In this document: positions 15,351-21,106 of the stretch, piece after piece | Layout of the letters: every line of letters begins with the position of its first letter | How positions within the stretch are numbered: the first letter of the stretch is position 1 | From: a virus | Virus record (IMG/VR): IMGVR_UViG_3300028559_000101 | Location: 1 to 36,915 of that record | DNA length: 36,915 bases | Direction: 5' to 3' (one strand) | The notes under the pieces: generated by a model | The model's input: only the letters and a program-made list of their open reading frames with translations | What the model was told of the DNA's origin: nothing | Database searches by the model: none | Translations under genes and position numbers: made by a program

Positions 15351-15632
15351 TCACTTAGTTATAAAATATTCTGCAACTGCTTCTTGGTACTCAAACGAAA
15401 GGTAGTATAACTTTCTACCTAACTTCTCCCAATCTTTCTTTTCAATGCAATCACGCAAGAAAGACTGCAACTCGGGATCATTGCACTTTTGCTGTAGAGC
15501 CTCACCCCATTTATATATATCGGATGGATCGTACTCAGGATCGTTCTTGACAGCATCGTAAATGCGCTCTTGCAAGTCCAGCGAGTATGTATCATCTTCT
15601 GGCTCGTAGTAGTTGTCGTTGTTATAGGTCAT
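15351..15632 (-). CDS. Acidic 93-aa early protein
   Basis: Starts MTYNNDNYYEPEDDTYSLDL and is strongly acidic and Tyr-rich through its first half, with a helical second half (LRDCIEKKDWEKLGRKLYYL). Overlaps the upstream membrane mini-protein as ATGA. No family recognised. Acidic early phage proteins are sometimes DNA mimics that block host nucleases, but nothing specific shows that here. Confidence 0.6.
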   Translation of the reverse strand: MTYNNDNYYEPEDDTYSLDLQERIYDAVKNDPEYDPSDIYKWGEALQQKCNDPELQSFLRDCIEKKDWEKLGRKLYYLSFEYQEAVAEYFITK

Positions 15633-15718
15633 AGCGCACCTACACGAAAGCCGTAAACCGTTGCAGCAAAGAATACAATGACTGCTCCAAAAATACCGCC
15701 TAAAATAATGTCTTTCAT
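15629..15718 (-). CDS. 29-aa membrane mini-protein, first gene of the leftward operon
   Basis: Begins MKDIILGGIFGAVIVFFAAT and ends YGFRVGAL. It is almost entirely one transmembrane helix. AGGAG lies 7 nt upstream of the ATG at 15718 and the stop overlaps the next start (ATGA), so translation is well supported despite the size. As the first leftward gene it is expressed early. It could modulate the host membrane or another phage, but that is inference. Confidence 0.65.
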   Translation of the reverse strand: MKDIILGGIFGAVIVFFAATVYGFRVGAL

Positions 15719-15882
15719 TTTGTTACTCCTTCACGAGTTGATAAAAGTACTGCATGAATAAATACTAATCCATAAATGTAGAGTTTTTACAAGAAATGTA
15801 GAAATATTTGTAAAGTGTTGCTTTTTTGCACTATGTTGTATTTTTGCTATCGTGTAGAATAAAAGTCTACATAGGAGAAACC
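15719..15882. promoter_or_regulatory. Divergent early control region with TGTAGA operator-like sites
   Basis: This 164-bp AT-rich gap lies between the leftward operon and the rightward Cro-like gene. It has TGTAGA at 15777, 15797 (20 bp apart) and 15853. The last forms a 19-bp inverted repeat TGTAGA-N7-TCTACA (15853-15871) immediately before the RBS of the Cro-like gene. Candidate rightward -10 is TAGAAT at 15855-15860; a leftward candidate on the minus strand is TTTACA with a 17-nt spacer to TGTAAA. Autoregulation by the Cro-like protein is the natural hypothesis. Confidence 0.6.
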
Positions 15883-16062
15883 ATGACTGCTTTCGAGAAA
15901 CTAATGGCTGAATTTGGCTCAATCAAGAATTTGTGCAAAGCAATAGAAGTTAAGTATGTAACTGCCTATGCCTGGAAGATGCGTAACGGCATCCCTGCTA
16001 AATGGCACACAAAGATCATAGAAGCCTCAGAAGGTCGGCTGACAGAGCAAGACCTTGGCTAA
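15883..16062 (+). CDS. Cro/YdaS-like helix-turn-helix regulator
   Basis: 59 aa from ATG 15883 with AGGAG at 15873-15877. Residues about 11-45 (SIKNLCKAIEVKYVTAYAWK, then MRNGIPAKWHTKIIEAS) carry the small Cro-type HTH with the trailing GIPA...I..A.EGRLT..DL pattern of YdaS/Cro proteins. It would bind the inverted repeats just upstream. No large CI-like repressor is found opposite it, which argues against a standard lysogeny switch. Coupled to the nuclease gene by an 8-nt overlap. Confidence 0.82.
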   Translation: MTAFEKLMAEFGSIKNLCKAIEVKYVTAYAWKMRNGIPAKWHTKIIEASEGRLTEQDLG

Positions 16063-16369
16063 TAGCCAAAACAGCCGTACGGTGGCTTTGCTTGAGTCTA
16101 GGGGGTATAAATGCGACATCGTAGAGTCTTACAACGCCTTTACCAGGCGCAAGAAAGACCTATTCCATATATTTGATTTATTGGCTATAGGCAATGGCGA
16201 AACGGTAGGTGTCCAGATCACTAGCAAATCTAATATGAGCAGTAGGGTTAAAAAGATTAGCGAGTCTGAATACCTGCCAGAACTCATACGCAGCAAGTGG
16301 CGCATCCTTGTTTTAGGCTGGTACAAGCAACCTAACGGCAGATGGGCTTGCAAAGAAACCGAGATGTGA
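16055..16369 (+). CDS. Small PD-(D/E)xK-like nuclease
   Basis: 104 aa; the start is uncertain, TTG 16055 overlapping the Cro-like stop, with a GTG 27 nt later. The pattern YNAFTRRKKDLFHIFDLLAI (about 26-45) followed by TVGVQITSKSN (about 50-60) resembles the Asp...Gln/Glu-x-Thr/Lys core of phage Holliday-junction-resolvase or VRR-NUC-like nucleases. The C-terminus (WRILVLGWYKQPNGRWAC) also fits. Followed immediately by the long non-coding region. Confidence 0.6.
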   Translation: MANSQNSRTVALLESRGYKCDIVESYNAFTRRKKDLFHIFDLLAIGNGETVGVQITSKSNMSSRVKKISESEYLPELIRSKWRILVLGWYKQPNGRWACKETEM

Positions 16370-16370
16370 T

Positions 16371-16591
16371 GTAAGATACTATTTCCTGTGCTGGCGGCTC
16401 TAACGACATCGTAGCGGCACAGGAGCAGTAAAGCGTTACTAGAAGGGTAAGAGGCTGAAACAGCGCAATACAGGTGGCGAAGTTAGTGCCTGTGCCTCGC
16501 AAGACTGACGGGTTCTGTAACTCCGATGGAGCAGATGAAGGCGAATCTAGGTAGGCTAGGTTCGTTCACCGAAAGAGCAGATGTATCTTAT
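16371..16591 (+). ncRNA. Putative structured RNA of about 220 nt
   Basis: No open frame. A closing helix GTAAGATAC (16371-16379) pairs with GTATCTTAT (16583-16591). Inside are CCTGTGC/GCACAGG (16385-16391 with 16417-16423), AGTAA/TTACT with loop AGCG (16427-16440), GAGGC/GCCTC (16451-16455 with 16494-16498) stacked on ACAGG/CCTGT (16470-16474 with 16489-16493), and GGGTT/AACTC or CTCC/GGAG near 16510-16531. A 9-bp helix CGAATCTAG/CTAGGTTCG with loop GTAGG follows (16542-16564). GC content is clearly higher than the AT-rich DNA after it. It matches no RNA family I can name. Confidence 0.65.
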
Positions 16592-16635
16592 ATAAGACTT
16601 TAATACTGTTTATGTACAGAATAAGATACATTTTT
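16582..16635 (+). terminator. Intrinsic terminator competing with the RNA closing helix
   Basis: TGTATCTTAT (16582-16591) pairs perfectly with ATAAGATACA (16621-16630) and is followed by TTTTT. An inner CTGT/ACAG helix (16606-16619) closes the top. The left arm is the same sequence that closes the upstream structured RNA, so the two folds exclude each other. Confidence 0.65.
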
Positions 16636-17123
16636 ACCTGTTAAACGCAATTATTGACAATATAGCTTTTATTTACCATTTTGTTGACAAATAATGCACC
16701 TGCATTACCAAATCTTACAAAATGCCCCGATCAGTAACTTTTGTGTAATTAACTACACTTTTTCTTACATATACCCCGATTAGGAAACTTTTTACTTTGT
16801 TATTTATTTAACATTGACTTTGTTATTGTGGAAAAAAGCTGGTTAAGTGCATGAATTATCAATAAAAAATCATGCAAAAATAGGACATCGTTGTCCGATA
16901 TTTGTATATATTTTTCGGACATGAAAGTCTAAATTTAAACTTTAATACCGACATAAGTATTAAAGAAGTCGTTAATTAAACCATTACAATAATTGTGACC
17001 CTAGCCTTGGCGAATACTCTATCTGACTTCGAGTGGTTGGCTAAAGTGCATGGGGTCGTATATACATTGTCTATACAAAAAAACACTTGCGCCAATGTAG
17101 ATTTGTAGATTAGTATTAAATTT
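16636..17123. other. AT-rich non-coding region with direct and inverted repeats
   Basis: No gene seen. It holds two TTGACA boxes (16654, 16684) without good -10 partners and the palindrome AATGCA-CC-TGCATT (16693-16706). An imperfect 30-bp direct repeat occurs at 16713-16742 and 16763-16793 (TCTTACA...CCCCGATYAG...AACTTTT). Inverted repeats are GCATGA/TCATGC (16849-16875), GGACA/TGTCC competing with TGTCCGA/TCGGACA (16883-16921), CTTTAATAC/GTATTAAAG (16940-16965), TAGCC/GGCTA with ACTC/GAGT (17002-17043) and TACATTG/CAATGTA (17063-17099). Tandem TGTAGATT occurs at 17096-17111. It could be a replication origin or a regulatory leader. Confidence 0.6.
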
Positions 17124-17462
17124 ATGAAAACAATACGAGTATCTATGGATGGTATGTGCGCTCAAGCCACATTTTGTTACCCCTCCTGGGCGAACAAAGA
17201 ACTACGCAAAAAATGGTTAGTAGACCGTACATTGGTTAGAGGCATATTGAACGAGGGTGAGATCATTCTTACGCCAGTTCAAATTGCTACAGACCCCAAC
17301 AATAAAAAACTAATGATGGATAGCGTTACCGGCAGCTTGTACCGAGATGATGGTTCGTGCTATACATCAGACAAATTAAAGTTGGTTGGGATACGAGAAG
17401 AAAAAGACCTAGACAAAATTTTGCTAGGCATGAAATGTATAAAAGCAATGGGGGGTCAATAA
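17124..17462 (+). CDS. 112-aa protein of unknown function, first of the replication-side operon
   Basis: Starts MKTIRVSMDGMCAQATFCYP at ATG 17124, just after two tandem TGTAGATT boxes. Mixed alpha/beta composition, a C-terminal charged helix (GIREEKDLDKILLGMKCIKA), no motif recognised. The stop overlaps the next start (TAATG). First open frame after the 750-bp non-coding region, so probably an early product. Confidence 0.55.
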   Translation: MKTIRVSMDGMCAQATFCYPSWANKELRKKWLVDRTLVRGILNEGEIILTPVQIATDPNNKKLMMDSVTGSLYRDDGSCYTSDKLKLVGIREEKDLDKILLGMKCIKAMGGQ

Positions 17463-17677
17463 TGCCAATAGAGTTTATTCCGTTTGCTGGAGAAGTAGAG
17501 ATAGGCAAAACGGCAATGGAAATAGCAGACGAGCTGGAAAGCGCATTGCAGTTTAGTAATGCCATCTACGCTCTGGTAGAGGCGGCAGAGATGCTAAGAG
17601 CGCAGGAACTAAAGATTCGTGAGATGCAGATGCGAATAGATAGCCTTACTGTTTACACAAACTATGGGAGTCATTGA
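17462..17677 (+). CDS. 71-aa helical protein
   Basis: Begins MPIEFIPFAGEVEIGKTAME and then is one long amphipathic helix rich in Glu and Ala (LESALQFSNAIYALVEAAEM, KIREMQMRIDSL). GGGGG lies 6 nt before the ATG and the start overlaps the upstream stop. Probable coiled-coil oligomer; no family recognised. Confidence 0.55.
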   Translation: MPIEFIPFAGEVEIGKTAMEIADELESALQFSNAIYALVEAAEMLRAQELKIREMQMRIDSLTVYTNYGSH

Positions 17678-17898
17678 TGAGTACATGGGATGCAGCAAAT
17701 AGAATTGAAGAACTTGGTTTTAAAGCACACAGCATTAAATGTGTAGTTGATGTTATTGCAGAAGCTATATTTGAAGATCACACAAGTGGCGCACTTTGGG
17801 CAGTTAGCGAAATGCTGGATAATTTGGCAGACAAATTAGACGATGAAACTAGATTGCTAATGGACTTGTACAAGTCTGAAAAAGTTAAAAAGAAATGA
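17677..17898 (+). CDS. 73-aa acidic helical protein
   Basis: Start ATG 17677 (MSTWDAANRIEELGFKAHSI) overlaps the preceding TGA; a TTG one codon earlier is less likely. The body is helical (VVDVIAEAIFEDHTSGALWA) and the C-terminus is LYKSEKVKKK. No homologue recognised; likely a small early phage protein. Confidence 0.5.
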   Translation: MSTWDAANRIEELGFKAHSIKCVVDVIAEAIFEDHTSGALWAVSEMLDNLADKLDDETRLLMDLYKSEKVKKK

Positions 17899-18014
17899 GC
17901 TTTACTATTTACGAGCCAGGCGGTCAGATGTTCATACAATGGTTTTCTACCATAGATTTGCTGCTGGCAAGCATGGCAAAAAACCCACAAAACATTTACC
18001 ACAGAAACACATGA
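17895..18014 (+). CDS. 39-aa micro-protein
   Basis: Starts MSFTIYEPGGQMFIQWFSTI and ends NIYHRNT. It overlaps both neighbours by 4 nt (ATGA at each end), which supports translation. One short hydrophobic helix (about 12-27). Nothing more can be said. Confidence 0.5.
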   Translation: MSFTIYEPGGQMFIQWFSTIDLLLASMAKNPQNIYHRNT

Positions 18015-18250
18015 AAACAATCAAGTGGTCTGGCACTATTCTTTGTTTGTTTGGCATATTGTTGACTGCGCTAAACATTTACCCAGCCAACATCGTAATA
18101 GGTTTTATTGGCTCAACATTATGGGCGATTGCTGGATACGCTCAAGACGATATGGCCTTGTTTACTGTAGAGATCGTAGCAGTTGCTTTTTACTTTGCAG
18201 GCATTGTATTATTTGTAACTACTCAATTATCTAAGTGGGGGCTTATATGA
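18011..18250 (+). CDS. Small membrane protein with three helices
   Basis: 79 aa from ATG 18011. After MKTIKWSG come three hydrophobic segments (about 9-24, 28-45 and 52-74, including ANIVIGFIGSTLWAIAGYAQ and VEIVAVAFYFAGIVLFVTTQ). I recall similar PnuC-like or YgjV-like short membrane proteins in phages but cannot assign transport. Overlaps both neighbours by 4 nt. Confidence 0.55.
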   Translation: MKTIKWSGTILCLFGILLTALNIYPANIVIGFIGSTLWAIAGYAQDDMALFTVEIVAVAFYFAGIVLFVTTQLSKWGLI

Positions 18251-18633
18251 GTTTTGATGAGTTGTGGGGGATGTATCCTAGAAAGGTAGCAAAGCGAGTG
18301 GCGCAAAAGGCTTTTGAGCGCCTTACACAAGCAGAACAGGCATTGGCATTGGCTACCATGCCAAACCACTTAGCCTACTGGAAAGCAAACGATACGCAAC
18401 TTGCGTACATACCGCATTTAGCCACCTTTTTGAACCAATACAGGTTTGAGGATGAAATCGTTATTGAACCGCCAAAAGTAAACAAGCGCCCAGAATTGCC
18501 TTGGTACAGTTCGGAAGAATTAACAGCACGAAAAGCAAGTGAGATTGGATGCCCAGCTTACGCTGGCGAGGGCTGGCAGCAATGGAGAGCTAGGATTAGC
18601 AATAAGATTAAACAACTAGAGGAGCAGGCTTGA
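18247..18633 (+). CDS. Replication/helicase-loader-like protein
   Basis: 128 aa. The block FDELWGMYPRKVAKRVAQKA, then FERLTQAEQALAL and YIPHLATFLNQYRFEDE (about 2-77) is the conserved C-terminal domain of phage O-type/DnaT-like replication proteins. The N-terminal origin-binding part of lambda-O-type proteins is absent. Start ATG 18247 follows GGGGG by 6 nt and overlaps the preceding TGA. It probably recruits host helicase to the phage origin. Confidence 0.65.
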   Translation: MSFDELWGMYPRKVAKRVAQKAFERLTQAEQALALATMPNHLAYWKANDTQLAYIPHLATFLNQYRFEDEIVIEPPKVNKRPELPWYSSEELTARKASEIGCPAYAGEGWQQWRARISNKIKQLEEQA

Positions 18634-19352
18634 ACTACTTATCCGTATGCTCCGGCATAGAAGCGGCAACCGTAGCCTGGCATCACATGGGATGGAATCC
18701 AATAGCATTTAGTGAAATAGAAAAATTCCCATCACAAGTTTTAGCACATCATTATCCTAATGTGCCTAATTTAGGGGATATGACAAAATATAAGGAATGG
18801 GAATTAAGTGAACCAATTGACATTTTGGTCGGAGGAACTCCCTGCCAATCATTCAGCGTTGCAGGCTTGCGTAAAGGACTTGACGATCCAAGAGGCAACC
18901 TCGCTCTTACCTATGTGGGAATTCTTGACAAATTTAGACCCAAGTGGTGCATTTGGGAAAATGTGCCAGGTGTCCTCAGTTCTGGGGGGGGGCGAGATTT
19001 TGGCAGTTTCCTCGGTGCGTTGGGGGAGGTCGGGTATGGGTGGGCCTATAGGGTGCTTGACGCTCAATACTTTGGAGTACCACAAAGACGCAGACGAGTG
19101 TTTGTTGTCGGATGTCTTGGAGATTGGAAATCTGCCGCAGAAGTATTATTTGAGTCAGAAAGCCTGTCAGGGAATACTCAGAAGGGCAGAAAAAAGGGGC
19201 AAGATCCTGCCGCCTTTACTGCGAGTAGCTTTGGAAGCTACAGCGAGGGAGTTGGAACAATTAGGGCAGCAGGAGGAGATTTAGGTGGCGGTTCTGAAAC
19301 GCTTTATGTGCCTGATGTTGCAAACCGTCTGCAAACTTCTTGCGGTGACTAA
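18630..19352 (+). CDS. Cytosine-5 DNA methyltransferase, catalytic N-terminal part
   Basis: 240 aa from TTG 18630, with GAGGAG 5 nt upstream. SAM-binding motif I SVCSGIEAATVAW (5-17), catalytic motif IV GGTPCQSFSVAG with Cys72, motif VI WENVPG (109-114) and motif VIII VPQRRRRVF (150-158) are all intact. The chain stops at an in-frame TAA (19350-19352). The same frame continues past it as expected linker sequence (ADGFNMVAYETHP) to a G9 tract, where the frame is lost. The C-terminal motifs IX-X are in 19451-20026. Alone, this part lacks much of the target-recognition region. A G9 tract (18984-18992) encodes Gly119-121. Confidence 0.8.
   Translation: MNYLSVCSGIEAATVAWHHMGWNPIAFSEIEKFPSQVLAHHYPNVPNLGDMTKYKEWELSEPIDILVGGTPCQSFSVAGLRKGLDDPRGNLALTYVGILDKFRPKWCIWENVPGVLSSGGGRDFGSFLGALGEVGYGWAYRVLDAQYFGVPQRRRRVFVVGCLGDWKSAAEVLFESESLSGNTQKGRKKGQDPAAFTASSFGSYSEGVGTIRAAGGDLGGGSETLYVPDVANRLQTSCGD
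18808..19284 (+). CDS. Overlapping 158-aa frame inside the methyltransferase gene
   Basis: Frame +1 relative to the methyltransferase, GTG start with AAGGA/GGGA upstream, open for 158 codons. It begins MNQLTFWSEELPANHSALQA and its last third is KYYLSQKACQGILRRAEKRG, then KILPPLLRVALEATA. I recall the block KACxGILRRAEKRGKxLPxLL from phage hypothetical proteins encoded over or beside cytosine methyltransferases. It may be a true overprinted gene or a widely annotated shadow frame. The G9 tract at 18984 lies in both frames (here LGGGEIL), so slippage there could connect them. Confidence 0.4.
   Translation: MNQLTFWSEELPANHSALQACVKDLTIQEATSLLPMWEFLTNLDPSGAFGKMCQVSSVLGGGEILAVSSVRWGRSGMGGPIGCLTLNTLEYHKDADECLLSDVLEIGNLPQKYYLSQKACQGILRRAEKRGKILPPLLRVALEATARELEQLGQQEEI
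18984..18992 (+). repeat. G9 homopolymer tract 1 in the methyltransferase gene
   Basis: Nine consecutive G, read as Gly119-Gly121 in the methyltransferase frame. In frame here. Loss of one G would move translation into the overlapping 158-aa frame. Confidence 0.9.
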
Positions 19353-19450
19353 ATAAGGGCTGATGGATTTAATATGGTTGCATACGAAACTCACCCAGCA
19401 GATAGTAGAATTAAGGAAATGGGCGATGTTTGTCAAACCGTTACTAGTAG

Positions 19451-20026
19451 ATGGGGAACGGGGGGGGGAATGTGCCGATAGTGCAAAATGTAGCAGTTGG
19501 CGCATTTGGTAAAAATATTTCTGATACAGTTACGGCTAAATTTGCAAAGGGCGCAGAATTATTGCAACAAGGCGCACAAAATGGTGGTAATTGTGTATTG
19601 CAGCCAATCCCAATACATGACCAGGCAACAAGGTTTAGTTTAGAACAAACACCAACATTAAGAGCTAATATGGGTGATAACCAAGTTTCAGTTGCGTATA
19701 GCATAAGAGAAGATGCTACTGCAAACAATTTTAGTGCTACACCATTGGAAGTTACCCCAGCGTTGCAACCATTAAGACCGTTTGTGCAAAGCCATCACGC
19801 TCAAACATTTATTGCTAGTGATTATGCAGTACGCAGACTTACGCCAACAGAATGTGAACGATTACAAGGATTTCCAGATAACTACACTAACATTAAAGAA
19901 AATTGTGCAGATGGCCAAAGATATAAGGCGCTAGGCAATTCAATGGCAGTACCAGTAATGAGGTGGATAGGTGAACGAATCAATCAACACGAGCAGCGAG
20001 GAATGGAGAAACATTTGCGAGGCTAA
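19451..20026 (+). pseudogene. Cytosine-5 methyltransferase, C-terminal part in a shifted frame
   Basis: 191 codons in the frame reached from the N-terminal part if the G9 tract (19460-19468) held ten G. It contains the final methyltransferase motifs: DYAVRRLTPTECERLQGFPD (motif IX region) and QRYKALGNSMAVPVMRWIGE (motif X). The ATG at 19451 has no good RBS, so separate translation is doubtful. Together with the TAA at 19350 this marks a broken gene, a consensus error in the assembly, or a phase-off allele. Confidence 0.7.
19460..19468 (+). repeat. G9 homopolymer tract 2 at the methyltransferase frameshift
   Basis: Nine G exactly at the point where the methyltransferase frame is lost. Ten G would read TGGGNVPIVQ and rejoin the C-terminal part. 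Confidence 0.9.
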
Positions 20027-20222
20027 AGACCTGCTTTCCTGGCCTTTAGCGAAAAGACGGAAACAACTAGCCTTAGTATTAGAAAAGCGTGGTGAGGCTG
20101 GGTACTACAAACTAACAGAGGAAATAAAAAAGCAATGGACACTAGCCCGAACAAAGCAGTCGAGTTCATCATCAAACAATCAGGAGTCTTTGCCGAAGCA
20201 AAAGCAAATAGAACTTATATAG
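19971..20222 (+). CDS. DUF7696-like small phage protein
   Basis: 83 aa from GTG 19971, with AGGTGG about 8 nt upstream, overlapping the methyltransferase end by 56 nt. The core EEWRNICEAKDLLSWPLAKR, then RKQLALVLEKRGEAGYYKL and EEIKKQW (about 10-55) matches a pattern I recall as DUF7696 in phage replication regions. The C-terminus is a Ser/Gln/Lys tail. Function unknown. Confidence 0.6.
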   Translation: MNESINTSSEEWRNICEAKDLLSWPLAKRRKQLALVLEKRGEAGYYKLTEEIKKQWTLARTKQSSSSSNNQESLPKQKQIELI

Positions 20223-20461
20223 AGAACTATCTGCGATCAGCCAAAAGTAAACTTATGCTGGAATCCAGCGCCTCTAGCATTGCCGCAAAAGAGATGGAAG
20301 CCTACGCTACAGACGATTACATTGCTCTGCTAAAAGGGCTTAAAGAAGCCGTAGAGATAGAGGAAAAACTAAAGTGGCAGCTCATAGCGGCACAGGCTCG
20401 GATTGAAATATGGCGCAGCCAAGAAGCAACCAATCGTACTATTGATCGTGCTACTCATTAA
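20135..20461 (+). CDS. Conserved helical phage protein, 108 aa
   Basis: Wholly helical: ANRTYIENYLRSAKSKLMLE, ASSIAAKEMEAYATDDYIAL and ending IEIWRSQEATNRTIDRATH. I recall this ending from a conserved phage family near Ref-like HNH genes. It overlaps the upstream gene by 88 nt in another frame and its TAATG junction couples it to the next gene. The function is not known; a recombination or replication helper is plausible from context. Confidence 0.6.
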   Translation: MDTSPNKAVEFIIKQSGVFAEAKANRTYIENYLRSAKSKLMLESSASSIAAKEMEAYATDDYIALLKGLKEAVEIEEKLKWQLIAAQARIEIWRSQEATNRTIDRATH

Positions 20462-20745
20462 TGGCTACTAAAGATGAAAAGATCGCACTTAGCAAGATTG
20501 CAGGACTCGGATGTATTCTCTGTTCCGAAGTCCTTGGGATTACAGGCTCTGCGGCAGAACTCCATCATGTGCGCCGTTACGGAGCTAAACGGTCTGCATC
20601 CCCTGTCTTGCCGCTATGCCCAGAACACCATAGGGGAAACAATGGTGTTCACGGACTGGGTACAAAAGGTTTTGAGTCTAAATGGGGAGTTACCTACGAG
20701 GCATTACTGGAGCGAGTCAACGAAAAGCTGGGAAAAACGCCTTAG
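20461..20745 (+). CDS. Ref-like HNH nuclease
   Basis: 94 aa. Cys pair GCILCSEV (about 17-24), HHVRR (about 36-40), VLPLCPEHHRGNNGVHGLG (about 49-67) and the ending FESKWGVTYEALLERV match the RecA-dependent Ref nuclease/phage HNH family. The Cys and His residues form the zinc and metal sites. Coupled by TAATG. It ends 4 nt inside the convergent SprT-like gene. Probably acts in recombination or host-DNA breakdown. Confidence 0.75.
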   Translation: MATKDEKIALSKIAGLGCILCSEVLGITGSAAELHHVRRYGAKRSASPVLPLCPEHHRGNNGVHGLGTKGFESKWGVTYEALLERVNEKLGKTP

Positions 20746-21095
20746 AGTTCAAGATAATCCAATCCCAACTCGACCCCAACACGCTTACACCGATCTCGAA
20801 AGTTCTTACCGTGATGTAGCCATTTATCACCCTTCTGACGATGAAAACTCATGTGAATCATCTCATGGCACATCGTTGAAAGGATAGTTGTCATAAATGC
20901 ACAACGAGCAGCAGATACCGTAATCGTGTGTTCATAATCTCCACCAGTATCATATAAATAAGTTCCCATAATATCGGGATCATTTGTTACTTGAAAATCA
21001 ACTTCTTCTGGCAATGGCATTTTCCACTTTGTATACGGATAACAACATACTAGCGTGGAGTACAAATTTCGAAGTACGGATGGAGTAAGTTTCAT
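20742..21095 (-). CDS. SprT-like zinc metallopeptidase
   Basis: 117 aa with the HExxH zinc motif in STMCHEMIHMSFHRQKGDKW (about 74-93) followed by HHGKNFRDRCKRVG, the SprT-like pattern. Small phage SprT proteins of this type are common, but the substrate is unknown. Only one gene lies upstream on this strand, the metallophosphoesterase, 11 bp away, so they form a two-gene leftward unit. Confidence 0.75.
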   Translation of the reverse strand: MKLTPSVLRNLYSTLVCCYPYTKWKMPLPEEVDFQVTNDPDIMGTYLYDTGGDYEHTITVSAARCAFMTTILSTMCHEMIHMSFHRQKGDKWLHHGKNFRDRCKRVGVELGLDYLEL

Positions 21096-21106
21096 GCCTT
21101 CATGCG

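Noticed and set aside
15883-16369. Classical lysogeny switch
   Set aside because: There is a Cro-like gene but no divergent CI-type repressor and no integrase anywhere in the window.
16371-16591. Group I intron, tmRNA, RNase P RNA or tRNA as explanation of the structured RNA
   Set aside because: None of the conserved core sequences of these RNAs is visible, no interrupted gene flanks the segment, and no tRNA cloverleaf or T-arm fits.
16654-16712. Promoters at the two TTGACA boxes
   Set aside because: Neither has a convincing -10 at 16-18 nt (TACCAT at 14, TACCAA at 16), so they are mentioned only as part of the region.
16636-17123. CRISPR array
   Set aside because: Only two imperfect copies of a 30-bp repeat with a 20-bp gap of unrelated length pattern; no regular spacer structure.
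20474-20887. 137-codon plus-strand frame
   Set aside because: Covers the Ref-like HNH gene and the convergent SprT-like gene in other frames; no start signal.
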